From DATATV01 sp035551355 (GTDB lineage: Bacteria > Actinomycetota > Actinomycetes > Mycobacteriales > Pseudonocardiaceae): a stretch of 41,545 nucleotides of DNA. The notes below the pieces were generated by a model that saw only the letters and a program-made list of their open reading frames with translations, ran no database searches and was not told the origin of the DNA. Every line of letters starts with the position of its first letter. The first letter of the stretch is position 1. The position numbers were made by a program, and so were the translations under genes. Shown in pieces: positions 24,215 through 32,515 of the stretch. Location: positions 1 through 41,545 of the forward strand of contig DASZNF010000057.1 of NCBI GenBank assembly GCA_035551355.1, read 5' to 3'.

Positions 24215-24289
24215 GGGGCGCCCCCGTTTTCCAGTCTATCGATGCTGGTCAGGGGTCCGAAACTGGATTTCCGGCATCTGTGGACAACT
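24215..24289 (-). promoter_or_regulatory. Duplicated cassette, copy B: DnaA box, -10-like element, GGGGCGCCCC palindrome
   Basis: Same order as copy A on the minus strand: TTGTCCACA (24287-24279, the actinobacterial form of the DnaA box), GCCGGAA, CTGACC-AGCATCG, TAGACT as a possible -10, CTGGAA, and GGGGGCGCCCC (24225-24215). Exact 10-bp inverted repeats flank this copy only (GCCGGTTCGC at 24205-24214, GCGAACCGGC at 24293-24302). Confidence 0.55.
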
Positions 24290-24320
24290 CGGGCGAACCG
24301 GCGCAGGCAGGTGGACGGGG

Positions 24321-26378
24321 TCAGTCGGCCCGGCGGCGGCGCCGGCGCACTCCGGAGTCCTCCGCGCCGTGCGCGGCCAGCAGTTCGGTCACCGAGCGGC
24401 CCGCGGCGTGCGCACCGGCGTCGTCGTCCTCTTCCGGTTCGGGCGCGGGCAGTTCGGGCGCGGGCTGCCAGCTGCCCGGCCGGTCCTCGGCTCGGCGGTG
24501 ACCGCCCCGGCCGGCGTCCGGCTCGGCCTGCGGCACGGCGTGCAGCGGGGCGGGCGTGTCCTCGGTGCGGTGCCGCGACGAACGGTCCGGCACCGGCCGA
24601 TCGGCACCGGCCGACCAGCCCGCACCACGCACCGGGCGCAGCGGCTCGCGGGCCGGAGCCTCGTCGCGACGGTGACCGCCGGGCGGGTCGAGCCGCTGCG
24701 AATCAACGCGCGGGGAATCCAGACGCGGCGAATCAAGGCGTTGTGAGTCCAGGCGTTGGGAATCCAGGCGCTGGGAATCCAGGCGAGCCGAGTCGAGCCG
24801 TTGCGAATCGTGACGCGGCGAATCGAGACGCTGCGAATCGCGCGCGGCCTCCGAATGCTGCGGTTCGCGCACCGGCTCCAGGTGCTTGGACCGGCGTCCG
24901 GGCGGGCCGACCCGTTCGGCACCGGGACCGACCAGGTCCAGCCGCTGCGAACCGGTGTCGACCATCGGGTCCCGGCCGGCCGACGGCTGGGGCCGCAGGT
25001 CGAGGCGCTGCGAACCGGTGTCCTCCAGGCGCGACGGCGCGGGCTCGCGCACGGTGTCCGCCGGGCGCGGCTCACCTCGGCGAGCACGGCGCGGCTCCGG
25101 GCCGTCGCCCCGCAACGCCTCCGGCCGCATTCCTTCCGGCCGCATCCCTTCCGGGCGCATCCCTTCGGGGCGCAATCCGTCGGGCCGCAACAATTCGGGC
25201 CGCAACGATTCCGAGCGCAACGACTCGGCCCGCAGCGCATCCGCCCGCAACGCCTCGGCGCGAGTATCGGCGCGAGCCGGCCCGGGACGACCCTGATCGC
25301 CCCGGGCCAGCGGCCCGGGGCGCAACGGTTCGGACCGCTCGGGCCGGTTGGCGTCCACCCGCAACGGATCCGCCCGCGGCGGTTCGGCCCGCGGTGGCTC
25401 GAGACGGGGGTCGGGACGCGATTCGGGGCGGCGGTCCGGCCGAGGACCGTCGGCCCGGCGCCGGCCACCCGGTTCCTCGGGCCGCCTCGGCGCGGGCTGC
25501 TGAAAACCGGACTCGCGGCCCACCGGGCGCACACTCAGTTTGGTCGCCGCCGGGTCGCGCGGATCCGGGGCGTCCTCGTCGAGCCCGCCCGGGCGCATCG
25601 GCCCAGGTTCCGGCGACGGGGAGGGAATGGTGTCGCGGCGGTCGGCGGGCTCCCGGCGCGGTCCCTGCCGGACCGGCTCACCGGGGCGGTTGCCCGGCCG
25701 CGCGGGCTCGGGCCGGTACGGTCCCGGTCGGCCCGCGGCCGGTCGCTGCGGCGGCGGGTTGACCCGGGCGGGCATCTCAATCAGTTCGGTGCCGGCGTTG
25801 ATGGTGTCGCCGGCCAGCACGGACCGGGCCTTGGCCTGCCCGGCGGCGATGCCGCGGCGCGACTCCTCCATGCCCGCGGTGACCATGGGCGGGCCGTTCT
25901 CGCCGAACGTGCGCATCCGGGTCGACTGGGCGCGTAGCGCGAAGCGCTCGACCAGCACCTCACCGCCGGTCAGCCGCTCCAGCGTCTCCCGCAGGTTGAA
26001 CAGTTCCTTGCGCAGCGCGGCCAGGTCGTCGCGGCTCTCCTCCTGGATCCGGCGGCGGGTCTCGGCCTCGATCTCGAGCTCGTACTCGCGCCGCGCGGCC
26101 ACCTCGCGCTCCAGCTCCAACTGGTACACCGACTGCTGTTCGGCGGCCTCGGTTTCCTTGTCCACCACCTGTTTGCGGTAGCGGGTGGCCAGGAAGACGC
26201 CGAGCATCGCGGCCCACAGGCCGCCCAGCACGCCCAGCCGGAGAAAGGCCGCGCTGGAAGTCACCACCAGCACGCCGGTGCACACGACGGCCAGTACAAG
26301 TACGGCTACAAGCAGTAGTCGACCGGTGTCGAACCGAGGCTCGGGCGCGTCCTCCTCCGAGTCTCGATCGTCGACCAT
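24321..26378 (-). CDS. DUF6779 membrane protein with long disordered, pentad-repeat C-terminus
   Basis: A 685-residue protein. Residues about 20-66 hold two membrane segments (LLLVAVLVLAVVCTGVLVV and LRLGVLGGLWAAMLGVFLA). Next comes a charged coiled coil (about 70-135, LELEREVAARREYELEIEAETRRRIQEESRDDLAALRKELFNLRETLERL), then a conserved patch ending RVNPPPQRP. The remaining 470 or so residues are Arg/Pro/Asp/Ser-rich and disordered, with two ten-unit arrays of five-residue repeats. The N-terminal part is the actinobacterial DUF6779 family (mycobacterial Rv3604c position); its function is unknown. The ATG at 26378 is chosen over a GTG at 26387. It lies between DUF3180 and the pantothenate cluster, as in mycobacteria. 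Confidence 0.85.
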   Translation of the reverse strand: MVDDRDSEEDAPEPRFDTGRLLLVAVLVLAVVCTGVLVVTSSAAFLRLGVLGGLWAAMLGVFLATRYRKQVVDKETEAAEQQSVYQLELEREVAARREYELEIEAETRRRIQEESRDDLAALRKELFNLRETLERLTGGEVLVERFALRAQSTRMRTFGENGPPMVTAGMEESRRGIAAGQAKARSVLAGDTINAGTELIEMPARVNPPPQRPAAGRPGPYRPEPARPGNRPGEPVRQGPRREPADRRDTIPSPSPEPGPMRPGGLDEDAPDPRDPAATKLSVRPVGRESGFQQPAPRRPEEPGGRRRADGPRPDRRPESRPDPRLEPPRAEPPRADPLRVDANRPERSEPLRPGPLARGDQGRPGPARADTRAEALRADALRAESLRSESLRPELLRPDGLRPEGMRPEGMRPEGMRPEALRGDGPEPRRARRGEPRPADTVREPAPSRLEDTGSQRLDLRPQPSAGRDPMVDTGSQRLDLVGPGAERVGPPGRRSKHLEPVREPQHSEAARDSQRLDSPRHDSQRLDSARLDSQRLDSQRLDSQRLDSPRLDSPRVDSQRLDPPGGHRRDEAPAREPLRPVRGAGWSAGADRPVPDRSSRHRTEDTPAPLHAVPQAEPDAGRGGHRRAEDRPGSWQPAPELPAPEPEEDDDAGAHAAGRSVTELLAAHGAEDSGVRRRRRRAD
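24689..24841 (-). repeat. 15-bp minisatellite encoding about ten DS(Q/P/A)R(L/H/V) pentads
   Basis: About ten tandem 15-bp units inside the DUF6779 gene encode DSQRL-like pentads; several neighbours are near identical at the DNA level (GGCGYTGGGAATCCA on the plus strand). The flanks contain two isolated TGSQRLDL seeds. Confidence 0.85.
25113..25263 (-). repeat. 15-bp minisatellite encoding about ten (L/M)RPEG-like pentads
   Basis: A second 15-bp periodic tract in the DUF6779 gene encodes units such as EGMRP, ESLRP, DALRA and EALRG. The three central EGMRP units are the most alike, which suggests recent unit duplication. Confidence 0.85.
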
Positions 26379-26463
26379 GGCAGACACCGTACCGGTCGGT
26401 TATCAGCTTGATACCGGGTCGTGCCCTTACCCATCTGACTACTGGGCCGATCGGCCCTGCCGG

Positions 26464-26943
26464 TTACTCCGAAGGAGAGCGGTGCGACTGGTCGGATCGT
26501 CCGTCCTGATCCTCTGGCGTCCGGAGGCAATATTCCAGCCACAACCCGGCCGCCACCAACGCAACTGCGCTGATCAGGCCAACGAGGCCACTACGCAGAT
26601 CGCCGGAACCCACGGTCAGGTGATCCTTACGCGGCAGCACATAGATCAGCAGCGCCAGCCACGCGCCGGTCATCAGCGCGCCGAGCACCGAAGACGCCTT
26701 GGCCAGGGCCAGCGCGCGCAGCCCGGTGGCCGCGGGCAGCGGCCCGGCCTCCGATTTGCCCGACACCCGGGAACGCACCACGAAAGAGAACGCGAATTCG
26801 GCCAACGCCAGCAGCAACAACGTGGCCCCGGCGAACAGCGGCAGCGGCGGCAGGGCGTCGTAGTCGGCGATGAGCAGCAGGTTCGCCGCGATCCCGGCGA
26901 TCACCACGATCACCGCCAGGTTGGGCCAGCGGGTGTATTTCAC
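26464..26943 (-). CDS. DUF3180 family membrane protein
   Basis: A 159-residue protein with four predicted membrane segments (NLAVIVVIAGIAANLLLI, LFAGATLLLLALAEFAFSF, SSVLGALMTGAWLALLIYVL, VGLISAVALVAAGLWLEYCL) and the actinobacterial DUF3180 pattern between the second and third (RALALAKASSVLGALMTG). Function unknown. It always sits after folK in this cluster (mycobacterial Rv3605c). The GTG at 26943 overlaps the folK stop by 4 bp (GTGA), so its translation is coupled to the folate genes. Confidence 0.9.
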   Translation of the reverse strand: MKYTRWPNLAVIVVIAGIAANLLLIADYDALPPLPLFAGATLLLLALAEFAFSFVVRSRVSGKSEAGPLPAATGLRALALAKASSVLGALMTGAWLALLIYVLPRKDHLTVGSGDLRSGLVGLISAVALVAAGLWLEYCLRTPEDQDGRSDQSHRSPSE

Positions 26944-27440
26944 GGCGCGGCCCCGAACCAGCGCACCGCGGCCACCTCGGCCGGATCGAGCGCGGCCAGC
27001 AGCGCGCTGATCCGGCCCTGACCGGCCAGTTCCGCGTCCGGCCGGATGGCCAGCCAGGGCACCAGCACGGTGGCCCGGCTCGGCGTGCCCGGATGCGGCA
27101 GCAACAACTCCGGATCCGTTGAGCGCACCGGCTTTCCGTCGACGTCCACGGTCACCACGTCCACGTCCAGGGTGCGCGGGCCCCAATGCCGGGTGCGCAC
27201 CCGCTGGGCCTGCTCCTCCAGGTCGCGGGCCCGGGCCAGCCAGCCCCATTCGTCGCATGACGGGTCCTCGGCGATCAGCACCGCGTTGAGGAAATCCGGC
27301 TGGTCGGTCACGCCCCACGCCGCCGTCTCGTACACCGGGGACACCGCGCGCACCGCCGCGCCCAGCCCGGTCACGGCCAGCCGCAGGCAAGCCGGCCGGT
27401 CGCCCAGGTTCGACCCGAGGGACAGCACCGCAACGCTCAT
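26940..27440 (-). CDS. folK: 2-amino-4-hydroxy-6-hydroxymethyldihydropteridine pyrophosphokinase
   Basis: A 166-residue HPPK transferring pyrophosphate from ATP to the dihydropterin before dihydropteroate synthesis. Motifs: AVLSLGSNLGDRPACLRLAV at the start, SPVYETAAWG, DQPDFLNAV, and HWGPRTLDVDVVTVD with the metal-binding acidic pair, then LLLPHPGTPSRATVLVPW. The ATG at 27440 overlaps the folB stop by 4 bp, and its own stop overlaps DUF3180. Confidence 0.95.
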   Translation of the reverse strand: MSVAVLSLGSNLGDRPACLRLAVTGLGAAVRAVSPVYETAAWGVTDQPDFLNAVLIAEDPSCDEWGWLARARDLEEQAQRVRTRHWGPRTLDVDVVTVDVDGKPVRSTDPELLLPHPGTPSRATVLVPWLAIRPDAELAGQGRISALLAALDPAEVAAVRWFGAAP

Positions 27441-27835
27441 ACCGGCACGACCCGGCCCTGTCCGGCCCGTCCGCCGCGCCGCGACCGGCGCACCGTGACC
27501 GCCACATCGGCGAAGGTCAGCGGGATCGGCGCGGACGGCTTGTGCAGGGTCACCTCGACCGCATGCACCCGCTGGTCGGTCATCACGTCCTCGGCCACCT
27601 TCGCGGCCACCGTCTCGATCAGGTCGCAGGCCGGCCCGCCGACGATCTCCGCGGCCCGCTGGGCCAGTTCGCCGTAGTGCAGCGTGTCGGCCAGGTCGTC
27701 GGACTCGGCCGCGGCCGCCAGGTCCAGCCACACCGTGATGTCGACCAGGAAGTCCTGGCCGTCCCGGCGTTCGTGCTCGAACACCCCGTGGTTGCCGCGC
27801 ACGGCCAGGCCGGTCAGCGTGATCCGGTCGGTCAC
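27437..27835 (-). CDS. folB: Dihydroneopterin aldolase
   Basis: A 132-residue enzyme of the tunnel fold. Visible: DRITLTGLAVRGNHGVFEHERRDGQDFLVDI (the GVFEHERR block contacts pterin), DTLHYGELAQRAAEIVGG, and LIETVAAKVAEDV with the substrate-binding Glu, then VTLHKPSAPIP with the conserved Lys. It cleaves dihydroneopterin to 6-hydroxymethyl-dihydropterin. The GTG at 27835 overlaps the folP stop by 4 bp and its stop overlaps folK by 4 bp. The C-terminus carries about 15 extra Arg/Gly-rich residues. Confidence 0.95.
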   Translation of the reverse strand: MTDRITLTGLAVRGNHGVFEHERRDGQDFLVDITVWLDLAAAAESDDLADTLHYGELAQRAAEIVGGPACDLIETVAAKVAEDVMTDQRVHAVEVTLHKPSAPIPLTFADVAVTVRRSRRGGRAGQGRVVPV

Positions 27836-28731
27836 TGGGCATGCCCCCTGGTCCACGCCGTGGCCACCGCGATGGCGTCCAGCGATCGGTCCACGTCGTG
27901 CACTCGCACCCCCCACACACCGGCCGCCGCGGCCAGCGCGGAGATCGCGGCGGTCGCGTCCTCCCGGCCGCCGGGCGGGCGCGGTGTTCCGTCCGGATCG
28001 GCCAGCAGCCGGCCGAGAAAGCGTTTGCGGGACGCGCCGACCAGCACCGGGAAGCCCAGCGCGAACAGCGCGTCCAGGTTGTGCAGCAGGGCCCAGTCGT
28101 GCGTGGCGTTCTTGGCGAAGCCCAGCCCCGGGTCCAGCACCAGCGCCTCCGGCGCGACCCCGGCGGCCAGCGCCGCGTCGATCCGCGCGGACAGCTCGTC
28201 GCGCACGTCGGCGACCACATCGGTGTAGCTGGCCAGCTTGTTCATGTTGCGGCTGTGCCCACGCCAGTGCATCAGGATCCACGGCGCGCCGCGCTCGGCG
28301 ATCATCCGGGCCATGTCCGGATCGGCCAGGCCGCCGGACACGTCGTTGACCACCCGGGCGCCCGCGCTCAGCGCCGCCTCGGCCACCTGGGCCCGCATGG
28401 TGTCCACGCTGACCGGCACGCCCTGCTCGGCCAGCGCCCGGATCACCGGCACCACCCGGTCGATCTCCACGTCCGGCTCGACCCGGTCGGCGCCCGGCCG
28501 GGTGGACTCGCCGCCCACGTCGATCAGGTCGGCGCCGCGCCGGCGCATGGCCACGCCGTGGGCCACCGCGTCGGAGACGGCCAGGTACCGGCCACCGTCG
28601 GAGAAGGAATCCGGTGTGACATTGAGCACACCCATCAGCAAGCACCGGCCGGGGCGCGGCAAACCGGACACCGCGACCGCCGCGTCCGGCTGCCCGGGCG
28701 TGCGGCCGGAGTCCACCACCCGCGTGTTCAT
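27832..28731 (-). CDS. folP: Dihydropteroate synthase
   Basis: A 299-residue TIM-barrel enzyme condensing the pterin pyrophosphate with p-aminobenzoate, the sulfonamide target. Signatures: LMGVLNVTPDSFSDGGRY, ADLIDVGGESTRPGADRV, VSVDTMRAQVAEAAL, NDVSGGLADPDM, ILMHWRGHS, LDPGLGFAKNATHD and LVGASRKRFLG, with VRVHDVDRSLDAI at the end. All catalytic blocks look intact. The ATG at 28731 overlaps the folE stop by 4 bp. Confidence 0.96.
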   Translation of the reverse strand: MNTRVVDSGRTPGQPDAAVAVSGLPRPGRCLLMGVLNVTPDSFSDGGRYLAVSDAVAHGVAMRRRGADLIDVGGESTRPGADRVEPDVEIDRVVPVIRALAEQGVPVSVDTMRAQVAEAALSAGARVVNDVSGGLADPDMARMIAERGAPWILMHWRGHSRNMNKLASYTDVVADVRDELSARIDAALAAGVAPEALVLDPGLGFAKNATHDWALLHNLDALFALGFPVLVGASRKRFLGRLLADPDGTPRPPGGREDATAAISALAAAAGVWGVRVHDVDRSLDAIAVATAWTRGHAQ

Positions 28732-29423
28732 CGGTCCCGCGCCCGGATCAGTTCGATCGCCTCGGCCCGGGAGGACACCGAATCCCGCAGCTGCCCGCGC
28801 ACCGCCGAAGTGGTGGTGCGCGAGCCGGGCTTGCGCACCCCGCGCATGCCCATGCACAGGTGCTCGGCCTCGACGACCACGATCACCCCGCGCGGCGAGA
28901 GCCGCCGGACCAGGGCGTCGGCCACCTGCGAGGTCAGCCGCTCCTGCACCTGCGGGCGGCGGGCGTACAGGTCCACCAGCCGGACCAGCTTGGACAGCCC
29001 GGTCACCCGGCCCTTCTCGTTGGGGATGTAGCCCACGTGCGCCACCCCGTGGAAGGGCAGCAGGTGGTGCTCGCAGACCGAGTACATCGGGATGTCGGTG
29101 ACCAGCACGAGCTCCTCGTGGCTCTCGTCGAAGGTCTTGGCCAGCACCGAGTCCGGCTCGATGAACAGGCCCGCGAACAACTCCCGGTAGGCCCGGGCCA
29201 CTCGCCCCGGGGTCTCCCGCAGGCCTTCCCGGTCCGGGTCCTCGCCGCAGGCCAGCAGCAGCTCGCGCACCGCACACTCGGCCCGGGCCTGGTCGAACAC
29301 CCGCCCGTTACCGGGTGCGGGCACCACCGACGGGCGTGCCGGCTGCCCGGTCACGCCCGTCGTGGGGTCCACGACCCCGTCGGCCTCACTGCTCGTCACT
29401 GGACCGCGGTCCGGACTGCTCAC
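28728..29423 (-). CDS. folE: GTP cyclohydrolase I
   Basis: A 231-residue enzyme opening the folate pathway from GTP. Zinc ligands are in YSVCEHHLLPFHGVAHVGYIP and in EAEHLCMGMRGVRKPGS; GLSKLVRLVDLYARRPQVQERLT is the central signature. The first 40 residues are variable. The GTG at 29423 lies inside ftsH (38-bp overlap); a GTG at 29399 gives a 14-bp overlap and a shorter, equally plausible N-terminus. Folate genes therefore depend at least partly on readthrough from ftsH. Confidence 0.95.
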   Translation of the reverse strand: MSSPDRGPVTSSEADGVVDPTTGVTGQPARPSVVPAPGNGRVFDQARAECAVRELLLACGEDPDREGLRETPGRVARAYRELFAGLFIEPDSVLAKTFDESHEELVLVTDIPMYSVCEHHLLPFHGVAHVGYIPNEKGRVTGLSKLVRLVDLYARRPQVQERLTSQVADALVRRLSPRGVIVVVEAEHLCMGMRGVRKPGSRTTTSAVRGQLRDSVSSRAEAIELIRARDR

Positions 29424-31674
29424 CGCCCTGCTGCTCGCCCGATTCCCCGGACTCGCCGGGCTGCTGGTTCGGGTTCCACGGCTGGCCCGGTGGCGTGGTG
29501 GCCGGGGTCCAGCCGGGCGGGGCGCCGTAGTTCGGCGGGCCGCCGGCCACCCCGTTCACACCCGGGTAGCCGCTGCCACCGGTGTAGGGCGGCGGGTAGC
29601 TGCCGTAGCCGTTGGGACCGCCGGTCTGACCGCCGCCCGGGTAGGGCTGGTTGCCGTTGCCACCGCTTCCGGTGCCACCGACCCGGCCGGGCAGCTCGTT
29701 GCCGCCCGGGGCGATGCCCACCGGGGTCCGCTGGTCCTCGGGCTCGGGCCACGGCTCGCCGCGCTCCTTGGCCAGTTCCCTTGGCGTTTTCACCGGCGGC
29801 TTATCCGAGGGCGTGCGGCCACCGAAGTCGTTGAACTCGGTGATCCGCGGCCGCTTCTCCACGGCGGAGAAGATCCGCTCCAGGTCGCGCCGCTGCAGGG
29901 TTTCCTTCTCCAGCAGCTCGATGACCAGGTTGTCCAGCACGTCCCGGTAGGTGTTCAGGACGCTCCAGGCCTCGTTGTGCGCGGCCTCGATCAGCGCGCG
30001 CACCTCCTCGTCGATCTCGTGCGCCACCTCCAGCGAGTAGTCCGCCTGGTGACCCATGGACCGGCCGAGGAACGGATCGCCCTGTTCATGCCCGTACTTC
30101 ACGGCGCCGAGCCGGGCGCTCATGCCGTACTCGGTGACCATCGCCCGGGCAATCTTGGTGGCCTGCTCGATGTCCGAGGACGCGCCGGTGGTCGGCTCGT
30201 GGAAGACCAGTTCCTCGGCCGAGCGTCCGCCCAGGGCGAACACGAGCCGGGCGATCATCTCCGAGCGGGTCATCAGCTCCTTGTCGTCCTCGGGCACCAC
30301 CAACGCGTGCCCGCCGGTTCGCCCGCGGGGCAGGATCGTCAGCTTGTACACCGGCTCCAGGTCGGGCATGGCCCACGCCGCCAGCGCGTGCCCACCCTCG
30401 TGGTAGGCGGTGATCTTCTTCTCCTTCTCGGAGATGATCCGGCTCTTGCGGGCCGGGCCACCGATGACCCGGTCCACCGACTCTTCCAACGCGGCCCCTG
30501 AGATCACGTGCCCGTTGGTTCGCGCGGTGAGCAGCGCGGCCTCGTTGATCACGTTGGCCAGGTCGGCGCCGGACATGCCCACGGTGCGCTTGGCCAGCGA
30601 GTCCAGATCCGCGTCCGGGCCGAACGGCTTGCCCTTGGAGTGCACGGACAGGATGGCCCGGCGGCCCCGCATGTCCGGCGCGGACACCGGGATCTGCCGG
30701 TCGAACCGGCCCGGGCGCAGCAGCGCCGGGTCCAGGATGTCCGGCCGGTTGGTGGCCGCGATCAGGATGATGCCGCCGCGCGCGTCGAAGCCGTCCATCT
30801 CGACCAGCAGCTGGTTGAGGGTCTGCTCACGCTCGTCGTGGCCGCCGCCGAGGCCTGCGCCGCGCTGGCGGCCGACCGCGTCGATCTCGTCCACGAAGAT
30901 GATGCACGGCGAGTTCTGCTTGGCCTGCTCGAACAGGTCACGCACCCGGGAGGCGCCGACACCGACGAACATCTCCACGAAGTCCGAACCGGAGATCGAG
31001 TAGAACGGCACCCCGGCCTCACCGGCGACCGCCCTGGCCAGCAGCGTCTTACCGGTGCCGGGCGGGCCGTAGAGCAGCACGCCCTTGGGGATCTTGGCGC
31101 CCAGCGCCTGATATCGCCCGGGGTTCTGCAGGAAGTCCTTGATCTCGTAGAGCTCTTCGACCGCCTCGTCGGCGCCCGCCACGTCCTGGAACGTGGTCTT
31201 GGGCATGTCCTTGTTGAGCTGCTTGGCCCGGGACTTGCCGAAGTTGAGCACCCGGTTGCCGCCGCCCTGGGCACTGTTCATCATGAACCACATGACCAGC
31301 ACCAACAGGCCCAGCGGGATCAGGTAGATCAGGATCTGCGTCCAGAAACTGCCCTGGGTGACCTTGGTGTCGAACTTGGTGTTGGTGGTCTTGAGGCTGT
31401 CGTAGATCTCCTGGACCGTGTTCCCGCTCGGGAAGTAGGTGATGATCTTCGTGTCGCCCTGGACCGGGTTGGTCAGGTCAAGCTGAAGCTGCTGTTCCTT
31501 GTCGTCGATCGTGGCGTTCGTGACGTTGTGATCGGCGATCTGCGTAAGCGCGACCGACGTGTCCACCTGCGTGTAATCGCGGGTGGAGTTGAACAACGTG
31601 CTGAAGGCGTAGTACACGAGCAACAACGCCACTATCCACAGCAGCGGGTTGCGTAGCAGACGCTTACGGTCCAT
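29386..31674 (-). CDS. ftsH: ATP-dependent zinc metalloprotease FtsH
   Basis: A 762-residue membrane AAA+ protease. A first membrane segment is at about 10-28 and a second at about 110-132 (WTQILIYLIPLGLLVLVMWFMM), with the small extracytoplasmic domain between. The AAA module has Walker A GPPGTGKT, Walker B CIIFVDEIDAVGRQRGAG and the second region of homology NRPDILDPALLRPGRFDR. The zinc site is HEGGHALAAW. The last 110 residues are Gly/Pro/Gln-rich and disordered, as in mycobacterial FtsH of similar size. The ATG at 31674 has AGGTG upstream. It degrades misfolded membrane and some cytoplasmic proteins. Confidence 0.97.
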   Translation of the reverse strand: MDRKRLLRNPLLWIVALLLVYYAFSTLFNSTRDYTQVDTSVALTQIADHNVTNATIDDKEQQLQLDLTNPVQGDTKIITYFPSGNTVQEIYDSLKTTNTKFDTKVTQGSFWTQILIYLIPLGLLVLVMWFMMNSAQGGGNRVLNFGKSRAKQLNKDMPKTTFQDVAGADEAVEELYEIKDFLQNPGRYQALGAKIPKGVLLYGPPGTGKTLLARAVAGEAGVPFYSISGSDFVEMFVGVGASRVRDLFEQAKQNSPCIIFVDEIDAVGRQRGAGLGGGHDEREQTLNQLLVEMDGFDARGGIILIAATNRPDILDPALLRPGRFDRQIPVSAPDMRGRRAILSVHSKGKPFGPDADLDSLAKRTVGMSGADLANVINEAALLTARTNGHVISGAALEESVDRVIGGPARKSRIISEKEKKITAYHEGGHALAAWAMPDLEPVYKLTILPRGRTGGHALVVPEDDKELMTRSEMIARLVFALGGRSAEELVFHEPTTGASSDIEQATKIARAMVTEYGMSARLGAVKYGHEQGDPFLGRSMGHQADYSLEVAHEIDEEVRALIEAAHNEAWSVLNTYRDVLDNLVIELLEKETLQRRDLERIFSAVEKRPRITEFNDFGGRTPSDKPPVKTPRELAKERGEPWPEPEDQRTPVGIAPGGNELPGRVGGTGSGGNGNQPYPGGGQTGGPNGYGSYPPPYTGGSGYPGVNGVAGGPPNYGAPPGWTPATTPPGQPWNPNQQPGESGESGEQQGGEQSGPRSSDEQ

Positions 31675-31925
31675 TCACCTACGGCCGGTGGCCTCGACCC
31701 TCCCAAACTCGCGCTCGACCGGGTTAGCCCAGCCTCCGGACGGACCGGTACCCCGGACCTTCCCAGGATACCGCCAGCGGCCGGTCGGCTCGTCGGTCCG
31801 CGCCCGCACTCAGCGCGAGCCCGGCCACGCCGGACTTCTCCGACTGCCGCTCCGACGACCGTCGCCGTCACCACCTGCAACGGCGCAGGCCCCTCGTGCG
31901 TTCCCGAGTCGGGGTCCATTACGCC
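31675..31925. other. Intergenic region between hpt and ftsH
   Basis: 251 bp upstream of ftsH. An open frame at 31632-31919 exists but lacks the codon bias of its neighbours and overlaps the ftsH start. The region presumably holds the ftsH promoter; I could not identify convincing -35/-10 hexamers. Confidence 0.5.
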
Positions 31926-32474
31926 CTAGGCGTACACCTTTGGGTCCAGAGTTCCGATGTACTTCAGGTCACGGTACCGCTCTGCGTAGTCAAGGCCATA
32001 GCCGACGACGAACTCGTTCGGGATATCGAACCCGACGTAGCGCACCGGCACATCCACCTTGGCCGCCTCCGGCTTGCGCAGCAGGGTCACCACCTCGAGG
32101 GATGCGGGTCCGCGCGAGGCCAGGTCCTTGTGCAGCCAGGACAGGGTCAGCCCGGAGTCGATGATGTCCTCGACGATCAGCACGTGCTGGCCCGCGATGT
32201 CCCGGTCCAGCCCCTTGAGCATGCGCAGCACCCCGGAGGACGTGGCCCGTCCGCCATAGGAACTGATCGCCATGAACTCCAGCTGGGTGGGCACGGACAA
32301 GGCCCGGGCCAGGTCGGTCATGAACATGGCCGCGCCCTTGAGCACTCCGACCAGCAACAGGTCCCCGCCCGATCGGTCTGGACGGTCGGCGACGATCTGC
32401 TTGGCCAGCTCGTCCACCTTCAGCGCGATCTCCTGCTCGGTGATGAGCACGGCGGCGATGTCGCCCTCGTACAC
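31926..32474 (-). CDS. hpt: Hypoxanthine phosphoribosyltransferase
   Basis: A 182-residue purine salvage enzyme forming IMP/GMP from PRPP. It shows LLVGVLKGAAMFMTDL, EFMAISSYGGRATSSG, the PRPP-binding VLIVEDIIDSGLTL, and FDIPNEFVVGYGLDYAERYRDL, which recognises the purine. The start is a GTG at 32474 with GAGGGGAAA about 9 nt upstream. It lies 41 bp after tilS, the pairing seen across actinobacteria. Confidence 0.96.
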   Translation of the reverse strand: MYEGDIAAVLITEQEIALKVDELAKQIVADRPDRSGGDLLLVGVLKGAAMFMTDLARALSVPTQLEFMAISSYGGRATSSGVLRMLKGLDRDIAGQHVLIVEDIIDSGLTLSWLHKDLASRGPASLEVVTLLRKPEAAKVDVPVRYVGFDIPNEFVVGYGLDYAERYRDLKYIGTLDPKVYA

Positions 32475-32515
32475 GAGCTGGTTTCCCCTCTACTCAAACG
32501 TTCCCGCGTGTTTCC

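Larger units (their letters stand above)
23827..24320. other. 494-bp regulatory region upstream of DUF2520-panC-panD-coaX
   Basis: I see no credible gene. From left to right it holds two small hairpins (23942-23985), a 23-bp tandem repeat (24008-24076), and two copies of a diverged cassette with DnaA boxes (24100-24172 and 24215-24289) reading toward the pantothenate genes. Its length and structure are unusual for this otherwise compact gene block. Confidence 0.7.

Noticed and set aside
24162..24287. Two DnaA boxes considered as a chromosomal origin
   Set aside because: oriC regions carry many clustered boxes beside dnaA/dnaN; only two occur here, far from such genes.
24689..24841. Regular 15-bp repeats considered as a CRISPR or attachment-site array
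   Set aside because: Units are contiguous, in frame, without spacers, and encode pentads inside a larger protein.
31632..31919. 95-codon minus-strand frame starting 7 bp after hpt
   Set aside because: Its third-position GC is clearly lower than that of neighbours, it overlaps the ftsH start, and it has no recognisable features.
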